Shown here: positions 17,732 through 25,313 of the stretch, piece by piece | How the letters are laid out: each line of letters opens with the position of its first letter | How positions within the stretch are numbered: position 1 is the first letter of the stretch | Notes under the pieces: generated by a model | The model's input: only the letters and a program-made list of their open reading frames with translations | The model's database searches: none | What the model was told of the DNA's origin: nothing | Position numbers and translations under genes: made by a program | NCBI GenBank assembly: GCA_963546395.1 | Contig: CAUUMS010000005.1 | Location: forward strand, 1-64,000 | Source of the DNA: Bacteroides_D sp963546395 | GTDB lineage: Bacteria; Bacteroidota; Bacteroidia; Bacteroidales; CAJPTX01 | Length of the DNA: 64,000 nt | Direction of reading: 5' to 3'

Positions 17732-19429
17732 ATGAGCAGTCAGCGGCTTATAGAGTGCGTGCCCAATTTCAGCGAGGGGCGCGACATGCGGATCATCGAT
17801 CAGATCACGGCAGAGATCAACGGTGTAGAGGGCGTACGCCTCATCGATGTCGACCCAGGCCAGGCCACCAATCGTACTGTGGTGACCATGGTGGGAACCC
17901 CCGAGGAGGTTTGCGAGGCGGCCTTCCGTGCCGTGCGCAAGGCGGCTGAGCTCATCGACATGAGCAAGCATCACGGGGCGCATCCCCGCTTTGGGGCCAC
18001 GGATGTGTGCCCACTCGTTCCGGTGGCTAATATCACCATGGAAGAGGTGGTGGAGTACGCTCGCGGGCTGGCCAAGCGCATTGGCGACGAGCTGGGCATC
18101 TCGGTGTACTGCTACGAGAATGCGGCCTTCAAGCCCGAGCGGCGCAATCTGGCTGCCTGCCGTGCTGGCGAGTATGAGGGGCTGGCCGACCGGGTGGTAA
18201 GCCCTGAATGGAAGCCCGACTTTGGCCCCGCGGCGTTCAACGCCCGCTCTGGAGCCACCGCGGTAGGAGCGCGTAACTTCCTGGTGGCGTATAACGTGAA
18301 CCTCAACACCACCTCCACACGACGTGCCAACGCCATCGCCTTCGACATCCGCGAGAAGGGTCGCCCGCAGCGCGAGGGGAACCCCATCACGGGCAAGAAG
18401 AAGACCGATGCCAACGGCAAGGTACTCTGGACACCAGGATCGCTGAAGGCCTGCAAGGCCATTGGCTGGTACATTGAGGAGTTCGGCATTGCCCAGGTGT
18501 CCATCAATCTCACCGACATCTCAGTGACTCCGCTACACGTGGCCTTCGAGGAGACCTGTCGCAAGGCAGAGGCCCGCGGCATACGCGTCACGGGCTCCGA
18601 GCTCGTGGGTGTAGTGCCGCTCAAGGCCATGCTCGATGCGGGACGCTACTTCCTGGCCAAGCAGGAGCGGTCGGCCGGTATACCCGATGCCGAGATCATC
18701 AAGATAGCCGTTAAGTCCATGGGGCTGGACGAGCTTTACCCCTTCGACCCACAGAAGAAGATCATCGAGTACATTCTAGCCGATCAGGGCGGGAAGAAGC
18801 TCGTGGACATGACCCTGAAGGGTTTCGTGGAGGAGACGCAGTCCGAGAGCCCGGCCCCTGGGGGTGGTAGCATCTCCGCCGCCATGGGAGCCATGGGGGC
18901 TGCCCTAGGGGGCATGGTGGCCAACCTATCGGCCCATAAGCCTGGCTGGGATGAGCGCTGGCACGAGTTCGCCGAGTGGGCCGAAAAGGCCAAACGTTAC
19001 CAGGACGAGCTGGTACGACTCATTGATGAGGACACGAACGCCTTCAATCGCATCATGGCAGCCCTCTCTCTGCCCAAGGGGACAGAGGCCGAAAAGGCAG
19101 CCCGCAAGGAGGCCATACAGGCAGCGACCCTGTACGCCATAGAGATTCCCGCCCGCGTGGTACGGCTGTGCTGCGAGAGCATGGAGGTGATGCGCGCTAT
19201 GGCTGAGCATGGGAACCCCAACTCGGTGTCCGACGCGGGGGTTGGGGCCATGGCCGCCCGATCGGGGGCTATGGGGGCCTTCCTCAACGTAAAAATCAAT
19301 GCCGCAGGCCTGGATGACAAGTCGAAAGTGGCCCAATTCATCCAGGAGGGTGAGGCACTTGTGGCTAAGGCGCAGCAGCAAGAGGCTGAAATTCTAGCCA
19401 TCGTGGAACGGGTGATTGCCAAGGGGTAA
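17732..19429 (+). CDS. ftcD: Bifunctional glutamate formimidoyltransferase / formimidoyl-THF cyclodeaminase
   Basis: The 565-residue protein fuses two enzymes of histidine breakdown. The N-terminal half (LIECVPNFSEGRD, KHHGAHPRFGATDVCPLVP, FLVAYNVNLNT) is the formiminotransferase, which moves the formimino group of N-formimino-glutamate to tetrahydrofolate. The C-terminal 190 residues (TQSESPAPGGGSISAAMGAMG, DEDTNAFNRIMAA, NPNSVSDAGVGA) are the cyclodeaminase, which releases ammonia to give methenyl-THF. The fusion resembles vertebrate FTCD and is common in Bacteroidetes. No other hut genes are in the window. The ATG at 17675 in the same frame is rejected because the promoter box leaves almost no leader and homology begins at MSSQRLIECVPNF. 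Confidence 0.95.
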   Translation: MSSQRLIECVPNFSEGRDMRIIDQITAEINGVEGVRLIDVDPGQATNRTVVTMVGTPEEVCEAAFRAVRKAAELIDMSKHHGAHPRFGATDVCPLVPVANITMEEVVEYARGLAKRIGDELGISVYCYENAAFKPERRNLAACRAGEYEGLADRVVSPEWKPDFGPAAFNARSGATAVGARNFLVAYNVNLNTTSTRRANAIAFDIREKGRPQREGNPITGKKKTDANGKVLWTPGSLKACKAIGWYIEEFGIAQVSINLTDISVTPLHVAFEETCRKAEARGIRVTGSELVGVVPLKAMLDAGRYFLAKQERSAGIPDAEIIKIAVKSMGLDELYPFDPQKKIIEYILADQGGKKLVDMTLKGFVEETQSESPAPGGGSISAAMGAMGAALGGMVANLSAHKPGWDERWHEFAEWAEKAKRYQDELVRLIDEDTNAFNRIMAALSLPKGTEAEKAARKEAIQAATLYAIEIPARVVRLCCESMEVMRAMAEHGNPNSVSDAGVGAMAARSGAMGAFLNVKINAAGLDDKSKVAQFIQEGEALVAKAQQQEAEILAIVERVIAKG

Positions 19430-19454
19430 TCGCCAGACATTCCGCACCGTAACA

Positions 19455-19490
19455 CGCTTGGGGCTGGGGGTAACACTCCGGCCCTAAGCG
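19455..19490 (+). terminator. Hairpin downstream of ftcD, possible terminator
   Basis: CGCTTGGGGC (19455-19464) pairs with GCCCTAAGCG (19481-19490) through 10 bp including one G-T pair. No T-run follows, so terminator activity is uncertain. Confidence 0.4.
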
Positions 19491-19521
19491 TACGGGGGCA
19501 CACCGGGACGGCATGGGCTCG

Positions 19522-19553
19522 TTTGGCAGAATGCGAAACGATGGCTACCTTTG
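19522..19553 (+). promoter_or_regulatory. Promoter of the tRNA-Ser/tRNA-Pro unit
   Basis: TTTG at 19522-19525, 20 bases, then TACCTTTG at 19546-19553: a perfect Bacteroidetes sigma-ABfr-type promoter, 9 bases before the tRNA. Confidence 0.8.
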
Positions 19554-19562
19554 CCGCGCCAG

Positions 19563-19654
<92 letters not shown>

Positions 19655-19663
19655 AGTTCCACA

Positions 19664-19738
19664 CGGGGTATAGCGCAGTCCGGTTAGCGCATCTGCTTTG
19701 GGAGCAGAGGGTCGCAGGTTCGAATCCTGCTACCCCGA
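19664..19738 (+). tRNA. tRNA-Pro (anticodon TGG)
   Basis: The acceptor stem CGGGGTA pairs with TACCCCG. The anticodon stem TCTGC/GCAGA encloses TTTGGGA, giving anticodon TGG. The T arm GCAGG-TTCGAAT-CCTGC is intact. The 3' CCA is not encoded (the bases read ACAT), so it must be added after transcription. Confidence 0.96.
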
Positions 19739-19825
19739 CATCGCAGGAGCCCCGCCCCGGAAGGCACCTCAGTGAGGTGCGGCCGCACGTCTGGGGATCA
19801 TTACCATGCGAATCGATGCCCTGTC

Positions 19826-20890
19826 ATGCGCATTCGACCTCTCACACTCACGCACCTTCTCGCACTCCTACCGCTGGCCCTGTCGCTCCTGGCGGCATGC
19901 GTTCCCATCAAGGAGTTCAAGCAGGTGGTTGCGCAGAGCGAGCAAGTGGGGCTTCGCAACCGGGAACTCGAGCGCACGCACGACTCCCTGTCCCTCCTAA
20001 CAAAAGAGCTACAAGCCACCTGCGAGCGACTACAGTGCAATCTGGATCGGCTCACGCAGGATAGCCTCTCCAGAGGCAGTGAGCTCACCCTGGCTCGAGA
20101 GTCGCTGGCCCGCCTTCAGCGCGATTACCAAGAGCTCGAGACCCTACAACGGGGGCTCGTGGAGGGGAATCAGCGAGAGACATCGAAACTGCTAGGAGAG
20201 CTGCAACGCATGCAGCAGCAACTCATAGAGCGTGAGGATGCGGTGAAAGCCCTAGAGCAGAAGCTCTACCAACGCAGGCTGGAGCTCGACCGCGTAGCCC
20301 AGGAACAGGGGAGCACGCGGAAACGCTTAGACTCCATAGAGCGGGCACTAGCCCAACGTGAAACCGACTTGCTGGAGCTCCGACAGGCAATGGCCCGCAA
20401 GGACTCCTTGGCCAATGCCCTACGCAAGAGTGTGGCCGATGCGCTATTTGGCTTCGAGGGCAAGGGGCTCCACGTGCAGCAGCGCAACGGGCGCGTGTAC
20501 GTGTCGCTAGACGAGAAGCTGATGTTCCGCTCGGGGAGCTACGATGTGGATCCCAAGGGTCAGGAGGCTCTCAAGCAGCTGATCCCCGTGCTGGAGCAGC
20601 ATAAAGACATCAATGTGCTCGTGGAGGGACACACGGATGATGTGCCCATGCGGGGCTCAGGGCCCATTGCTGACAACTGGGATCTGAGCACTAAACGGGC
20701 GACCTCTATCGTGCGGATCCTAATTCGGGGCACCAAGATTGCCCCCAAACGGGTGTCGGCCGCCGGACGGGCCGAATTCCAACCCGTTGAGGCTCGTAAG
20801 ACCCCCGAGGCTCGGCAGAAGAATCGCCGCACGGAGATCATTCTCACCCCGCAGATCGATAAGCTGTTGCAGGCCCTCGGAACCGAATAG
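19826..20890 (+). CDS. OmpA-family lipoprotein with coiled-coil
   Basis: The 354-residue protein has a lipoprotein signal (MRIRPLTLTHLLALLPLALSL, lipobox LAAC). A long coiled coil (about residues 30-200, repeated LxxLxxE heptads) is followed by a C-terminal OmpA/MotB peptidoglycan-binding domain (VLVEGHTDDVPMRG, NWDLSTKRATSIV, GRAEFQPVE, RQKNRRTEI). It probably anchors the outer membrane to the cell wall from the periplasmic side. The open frame extends upstream to 19772, but the signal peptide and lipobox fit the ATG at 19826. It follows the tRNA pair by 87 bases and could be read from the tRNA promoter. Confidence 0.92.
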   Translation: MRIRPLTLTHLLALLPLALSLLAACVPIKEFKQVVAQSEQVGLRNRELERTHDSLSLLTKELQATCERLQCNLDRLTQDSLSRGSELTLARESLARLQRDYQELETLQRGLVEGNQRETSKLLGELQRMQQQLIEREDAVKALEQKLYQRRLELDRVAQEQGSTRKRLDSIERALAQRETDLLELRQAMARKDSLANALRKSVADALFGFEGKGLHVQQRNGRVYVSLDEKLMFRSGSYDVDPKGQEALKQLIPVLEQHKDINVLVEGHTDDVPMRGSGPIADNWDLSTKRATSIVRILIRGTKIAPKRVSAAGRAEFQPVEARKTPEARQKNRRTEIILTPQIDKLLQALGTE

Positions 20891-21427
20891 GCCTCCACCA
20901 CTGGCAGCTTTCTGGTTAGCATTCGCAACGTTCCCCCCTCTTCCACCCTATCACCTGCCACCGCTGGGCTCTGATGCCTCAACGATGGCCCCACAGTGGA
21001 TTACGAGTGCTCAGCCCCTCGGCCGAGCAAACTCTACGGCATGCCGACACGACCCCGGCGATCTCAGCTAGCCCTCACAGAGGCTCCCCACAGGCCACAT
21101 GGGCCACACCATGCTGCAAGGCTACGCATGACCCGACCCAGAGGTGGTAATGGGGCACCACTCCCCGCATCGCATCACGGCTCCGAAGTGCTCATGGCAG
21201 CGCAAGGTAGTGATGGACAATGGCACTGACAGCGGGCAGAGCTACACATAGTCTCGGGGATCGATGTGATGAGGCTGGGCAACCGAGCTCGGCACATAGC
21301 ACCGTGGAACAAACGCTAGCCTGCAAATTCGCACGACATCAGTCCCGCAGTGCCAGCACAGGTTTGGTGAGTTAGGACGGTTGTAGTACTTTTACGTTGC
21401 GGTTGGATTGCGGAGGCCTTGCAACGT
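20891..21427. other. Long intergenic region before nadB
   Basis: In 537 bases I find no convincing gene. Short open frames (for example 20996-21229) have no recognisable product. A small hairpin, TGCTCAGCC with GGCCGAGCA, lies near 21010-21031. The nadB promoter is at its right end. No rnpB, tmRNA or riboswitch core was recognised. Confidence 0.4.
21363..21394 (+). promoter_or_regulatory. Probable promoter of nadB
   Basis: TTTG at 21363-21366 and TACTTTTA at 21387-21394 are spaced by exactly 20 bases. The -7 box differs from TAnnTTTG only at its last base. It lies 34 bases before the ATG. Confidence 0.5.
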
Positions 21428-23035
21428 ATGGAACGGAAGGGAACCCAGCGACAGTATCAGTACGACTATCTGGTGGCGGGCAGTGGCCTGGCGGGGCTCC
21501 AAGTGGCCCTGCGCGCGGCTCGCTACGGCAGGGTGGCCGTGGTGACCAAATCGTGGATCCGCGAGAGCAATTCGTACTACGCCCAGGGGGGTATCGCGGC
21601 GGTAACGGACGCTGAGGATAGCCCCCACTCGCATCTCTCCGACACCCTGGCCGCCGGGCGTGGGCTGTGCGATTGGCCCGCCGTAGAGATCCTAGTGAAC
21701 GATGCCCCACTACGCATCCGTGAGCTCATCGATGCGGGCATGGAGTTCGACCGCACGGACGGGGTGCTGGCCCTGGGGCTCGAGGGGGGACACCACCATC
21801 GTCGCATACTACACGCGGGGGGCGATGCCACGGGAGCAATGATCACGAGCTTCCTGGCCGGCAAAGTGGCCTCACACCCCCAGATCGATATCTACGAGAA
21901 TCACACCGTCCTAGAGGCACTGCTGAACGGCGGGGCCTGCTGGGGACTACGGGCCTGGAACGTGACCCAGGGCTGCGAGGTGCTGTTTGTTGCCCGGCAC
22001 ACGCTGCTGACGCTAGGGGGCACTAGCGCAATCTTTCAACGGAGTACAAATCCGAGCATCACGATAGGCGACGGGATCTCTATCGCCTGGAATGCGGGAT
22101 GCGAGATTGTGGACTTCGAGTTCATCCAGTTTCACCCTACGGCCCTGTACGCCGGCGACGGCGGAGCCTACCTGGTGAGCGAAGCGGTGCGTGGGGAGGG
22201 GGCCTACCTTCGGAACGCCAAGGGCGAGCGGTTCATGGCTGAACGTTACCCGCTAGCCGAGTTGGAGCCGCGTGATGTGGTGGCCCAGGCGATATTCCGG
22301 GAGATCCATCAGCAGGAAGAGCCCTACGTGTGGCTCGACCTGCGGCACCTGGACGGGGAGAAGATTCGCCACCGATTCCCGAATATCTACCGGCACTGCG
22401 AGGAGCTGGGCCTGGACATGCGCCAGCAAATCCCCGTGGCCCCAGCGGCTCACTACACGGTGGGTGGGGTGCGCACCAACCTCTACGGGCAAACACGGAT
22501 TCCGAACCTATACGCTTGCGGAGAGCTGGCCTTCACGGGCATCATGGGTGCCAATCGCCTCGCCTCCAATTCGCTCATAGAGTGCCTCGTATTCGGGTAC
22601 CGGGCTGTGGAACAGACGCTCCTCACCCCGCGAGTGGATCTGCCTGAGGAGTTCGCACCCTTGTACCACATGGATCCGTCCCGCGAGGAGCTGGCCGTGG
22701 CGTACCGCAAGCAGATCTCGGGCCTGCTGAACGACTACGTGGGGATTGTACGCTCGGGCAACTCGCTGCGCACGGCACAAGCGCGGCTGAAGGATCTACG
22801 GCTGGCTCTGCCACCGGACACGTACGAATACTACACGCACGCCTGCCAGAGCTTACTCACCGTGGCCGACCTGATGGTGCAGGGGGCCCTTACGCGCGAG
22901 GAGAGCCGAGGGGGGCACTACCGGGAAGATTACCCCGACCCGCGTGACGAGTTCGCCTGCCACCTAGTGCAGCGCAAGGGTTGCCCCATGGAGCGAATCC
23001 CCGTCATAGGTCGCAGCCATGACATGCCCCTGTAA
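21428..23035 (+). CDS. nadB: L-aspartate oxidase NadB
   Basis: The 535-residue flavoenzyme oxidises L-aspartate to iminoaspartate, the first step of de novo NAD synthesis. In anaerobes fumarate can serve as electron acceptor. It has the N-terminal FAD-binding DYLVAGSGLAGLQVAL, SYYAQGGIAA, HHHRRILHAGGDATG, FEFIQFHPTALY and the active-site region HYTVGGVRTN with YACGEL. The C-terminal helical domain is complete. The nadA and nadC genes are not adjacent. The ATG at 21428 is preferred over an in-frame TTG nine bases earlier. Confidence 0.95.
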   Translation: MERKGTQRQYQYDYLVAGSGLAGLQVALRAARYGRVAVVTKSWIRESNSYYAQGGIAAVTDAEDSPHSHLSDTLAAGRGLCDWPAVEILVNDAPLRIRELIDAGMEFDRTDGVLALGLEGGHHHRRILHAGGDATGAMITSFLAGKVASHPQIDIYENHTVLEALLNGGACWGLRAWNVTQGCEVLFVARHTLLTLGGTSAIFQRSTNPSITIGDGISIAWNAGCEIVDFEFIQFHPTALYAGDGGAYLVSEAVRGEGAYLRNAKGERFMAERYPLAELEPRDVVAQAIFREIHQQEEPYVWLDLRHLDGEKIRHRFPNIYRHCEELGLDMRQQIPVAPAAHYTVGGVRTNLYGQTRIPNLYACGELAFTGIMGANRLASNSLIECLVFGYRAVEQTLLTPRVDLPEEFAPLYHMDPSREELAVAYRKQISGLLNDYVGIVRSGNSLRTAQARLKDLRLALPPDTYEYYTHACQSLLTVADLMVQGALTREESRGGHYREDYPDPRDEFACHLVQRKGCPMERIPVIGRSHDMPL

Positions 23036-23152
23036 GGGAGACGCTTACAGCCAAAGCAATAGTAAGAATAGATAGACAGCATCCGTGCCGTGCACACTAC
23101 CAGCTTGGGGGTGAATGCGCACATCATGGTGATGCGCAATGATGATGAGCTT

Positions 23153-23476
23153 ATGAGAAAAGAATCAGGAGAAGGCGGAAAGAATATGTCGCTCGATGTT
23201 ACCCCAGAGGTAGCTGAGGGCATTTACTCGAATCTAGTGGTGATATCGCATTCACCGTCGGAGTTCGTGATCGATTTTGCCCGTATTATGCCCGGTCTGG
23301 ATGGAGCACGGGTGCTAAGCCGAATCATCATGACACCGGATCACACCAAACGGCTGCTACAGGCCCTGGAGGAGAATCTCAAGCGATTTGAGTACCAGCA
23401 TGGCGACATTCCTCTTCCGGAGCAGGACGGCGAGGCTGGGATACCCTTCACGGGGAACGTTCAGACAGAAGCCTAG
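23153..23476 (+). CDS. DUF3467 protein
   Basis: The 107-residue protein matches the small DUF3467 family in the core EVAEGIYSNLVVISHSPSEF, then VIDFARIMPGLDGARVLSRI and MTPDHTKRLLQALEENLKRFE. The function is unknown; in Bacteroidales it is a widespread cytoplasmic housekeeping protein. The open frame reaches back to 23090. I chose the ATG giving MRKESGEGGKNMSLD because its N-terminal length fits relatives; the ATG at 23186 is also possible. A small hairpin (TGCGC...GCGCA, 23116-23138) lies just before the chosen start. Confidence 0.8.
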   Translation: MRKESGEGGKNMSLDVTPEVAEGIYSNLVVISHSPSEFVIDFARIMPGLDGARVLSRIIMTPDHTKRLLQALEENLKRFEYQHGDIPLPEQDGEAGIPFTGNVQTEA

Positions 23477-23675
23477 CCACCACCCACGGGTGCCGTGAGC
23501 ACGAAGTAGCACACGGTAACAGCGAGTGTGAGGCACATCTACCATCGACTAATGCTGCCGAGCATGTCAACCGGCAGGGCATCATCTGCGCACGATTGCC
23601 AGAAGGGCGACCGCACGCATTGCAGGCTGTGAGTGCAAAAGAGAGAGTCACTCTACGATTAATACGAGCAAAGCA

Positions 23676-23939
23676 ATGACAAAGGAGCGTTTCTTCACGA
23701 TGATGGGCTGGGCCGGAATGGTGACGGCCATGCTGATGTACATTTTCTACTTCGGGCAGATATATGACAACCTGACGAGCGGCACCAAGGGCCCAGTGCT
23801 GCAACCTCTGATGGCAGGTATCAACTGCGTGCTGTGGGTGGGCTATGGGCTCTTCAAGCGGGAGCGCGACTGGGCAATAGCCATTGCCAATATCCCGGGG
23901 ATCATATTCGGATTCCTGGCGGCCCTCACGGCCTTGTAG
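23676..23939 (+). CDS. SemiSWEET-type three-helix sugar transporter
   Basis: The 87-residue protein has three membrane segments in the PQ-loop/MtN3 plan. The first is WAGMVTAMLMYIFYFGQIYDNL. The second is MAGINCVLWVGYGLFKRERDW, with the conserved Asn before a Trp/Tyr helix. The third is IAIANIPGIIFGFLAALTA, with the conserved AN-PG. Bacterial SemiSWEETs are half-size relatives of eukaryotic SWEETs and act as dimers moving mono- or disaccharides. The substrate is unknown. It stands alone, followed by a perfect 12-bp-stem terminator, so it is its own transcription unit or the end of the DUF3467 unit. Confidence 0.8.
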   Translation: MTKERFFTMMGWAGMVTAMLMYIFYFGQIYDNLTSGTKGPVLQPLMAGINCVLWVGYGLFKRERDWAIAIANIPGIIFGFLAALTAL

Positions 23940-23971
23940 GATCAAGGATTCGGATGGTTCAACGGATGCAG

Positions 23972-24018
23972 GCTCGCCCCCTCGGCGCGCACACGCTGAG
24001 GGGGCGAGCATTTTTTTT
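23972..24018 (+). terminator. Strong rho-independent terminator after SemiSWEET
   Basis: A perfect 12-bp stem, GCTCGCCCCCTC (23972-23983) with GAGGGGGCGAGC (23998-24009), is followed by A and eight T. It lies inside the upstream part of the open frame of the next gene, which shows that the MFS gene starts later. Confidence 0.92.
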
Positions 24019-24060
24019 CATGCGGCAAATTATTGCGCTACGTATACCCCACAAGGTGCA

Positions 24061-25287
24061 ATGAGATCGACTGATGGCACTAGGCTGTCTGCGGGCACAT
24101 CCAGCGGAGAGCGGTCGCAGCGTGCGATGCGCAATCTGCGCATACGGGGTGGCATACTGCTAACGGGGCTCTCCGTCTTTGCCCAGCTCTACTTTTTCCA
24201 GCCCATTCTGGAGGAGCTAAGCCTGGGAATGGATGTGGAACGTTCGAGTGCTAGCCTGAGCGTCTCACTGGGGATGCTGGGATTGGCCACAGGGATCTTT
24301 GCCTCCCTCTTCTACGCCGACCGGATTAGCCGCAAGGGGCTGATGGTCATATCCATGCTGGCCTCTTCGGCCCTCACCCTGGCGACGGCATGGCTCAGCA
24401 ACTTCACGCTGCTGCTGGCCATCACCTTTCTGAAAGGGTTCGCACTCTCTGGCGTCTCCGCAGTGGCCCTGGCTTACCTGGCCGAAGAGATGGATGCCAA
24501 GGCCATCGGCTACAGCATATCGCTCTACCTGAGCGGAAACATTGTGGGGGGATTGGGTGGGCGGCTGATTGCCATATTCACTGCCAGCTGGGGCGGATGG
24601 GCTTCCTCGGCGACAACTATCGGGGTACTGGCTCTAATCCTGGGCCTAAGCTTCGCCTGGATACTCCCCCCATCGCAGCATTACAGGCCTGTGAGCATTG
24701 CGAGCAAGGTGCGGCTGCTGCGCATGAGGTACTTTGCCACGAGGCCTTTCTTTGCCTCGCTATACCTCGTGGGGGCCGCAGTGATGAGCACGTTCGTGAG
24801 CGTGTACAACTACCTGCGCTTCACCCTCGAGGGGGAGCCTTTTCGGCTTCCGCATCACCTCGTGGCCATGGTATTTGTGATGTACCTTGTTGGCATTGCT
24901 GGGGCCGTCGTCTTTGGTCGGCTCTCCGACCGACGCTCACCAGAGCATCTCCTGCAATTGAGTCTGGGGATGTGCCTCGTGGGGGTCTGCATGATGGCAA
25001 TACCCACGCTCGCAAGCATCGTGCTGGGACTGGGGATTATGACCTTTGCCTTTTTCGGCACGCACACGCTTGCCAGCCGGCTCGTGTCCACGCAGTCGGG
25101 CAAACGCAAGACCAGTGCCACATGCCTCTACTGGCTGTTCTACTACGTGGGCTCAGCGGGCATCAGCTACCTCGCAGGGCTGGCATTCTTCGCCTGGGGC
25201 TGGTGGAGCGTGCTCTCCATCAACGCCCTCCTACTGCTGAGTGCCGGCCTCGTAAGCCGCAAGTGGGTAATCAGACGGCAAGGCTAA
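24061..25287 (+). CDS. Major facilitator superfamily transporter
   Basis: The 408-residue protein has 12 predicted membrane segments. FYADRISRKGLMVISML after helix 2 is the MFS motif A (usual GxLADRxGRK), and VFGRLSDRRSPEHLL in the second half repeats it. The overall pattern (YFFQPILEELSLGMD, LAYLAEEMDAKAIGYSISLYLSGN) resembles the YnfM/arabinose-efflux group of 12-TM drug:H+ antiporters. The substrate is not predictable. The frame stays open back to 23884, but the terminator at 23972-24018 excludes an upstream start. It converges with the 1510-residue gene, 26 bases away. Confidence 0.88.
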   Translation: MRSTDGTRLSAGTSSGERSQRAMRNLRIRGGILLTGLSVFAQLYFFQPILEELSLGMDVERSSASLSVSLGMLGLATGIFASLFYADRISRKGLMVISMLASSALTLATAWLSNFTLLLAITFLKGFALSGVSAVALAYLAEEMDAKAIGYSISLYLSGNIVGGLGGRLIAIFTASWGGWASSATTIGVLALILGLSFAWILPPSQHYRPVSIASKVRLLRMRYFATRPFFASLYLVGAAVMSTFVSVYNYLRFTLEGEPFRLPHHLVAMVFVMYLVGIAGAVVFGRLSDRRSPEHLLQLSLGMCLVGVCMMAIPTLASIVLGLGIMTFAFFGTHTLASRLVSTQSGKRKTSATCLYWLFYYVGSAGISYLAGLAFFAWGWWSVLSINALLLLSAGLVSRKWVIRRQG

Positions 25288-25313
25288 CCCTGCACGGTAC
25301 GTAACCACACCGG

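Noticed and set aside
24390..25304. 304-codon plus-strand frame inside the MFS gene
   Set aside because: It overlaps the MFS coding frame in another phase and is His/Arg/Gly-rich without helices.
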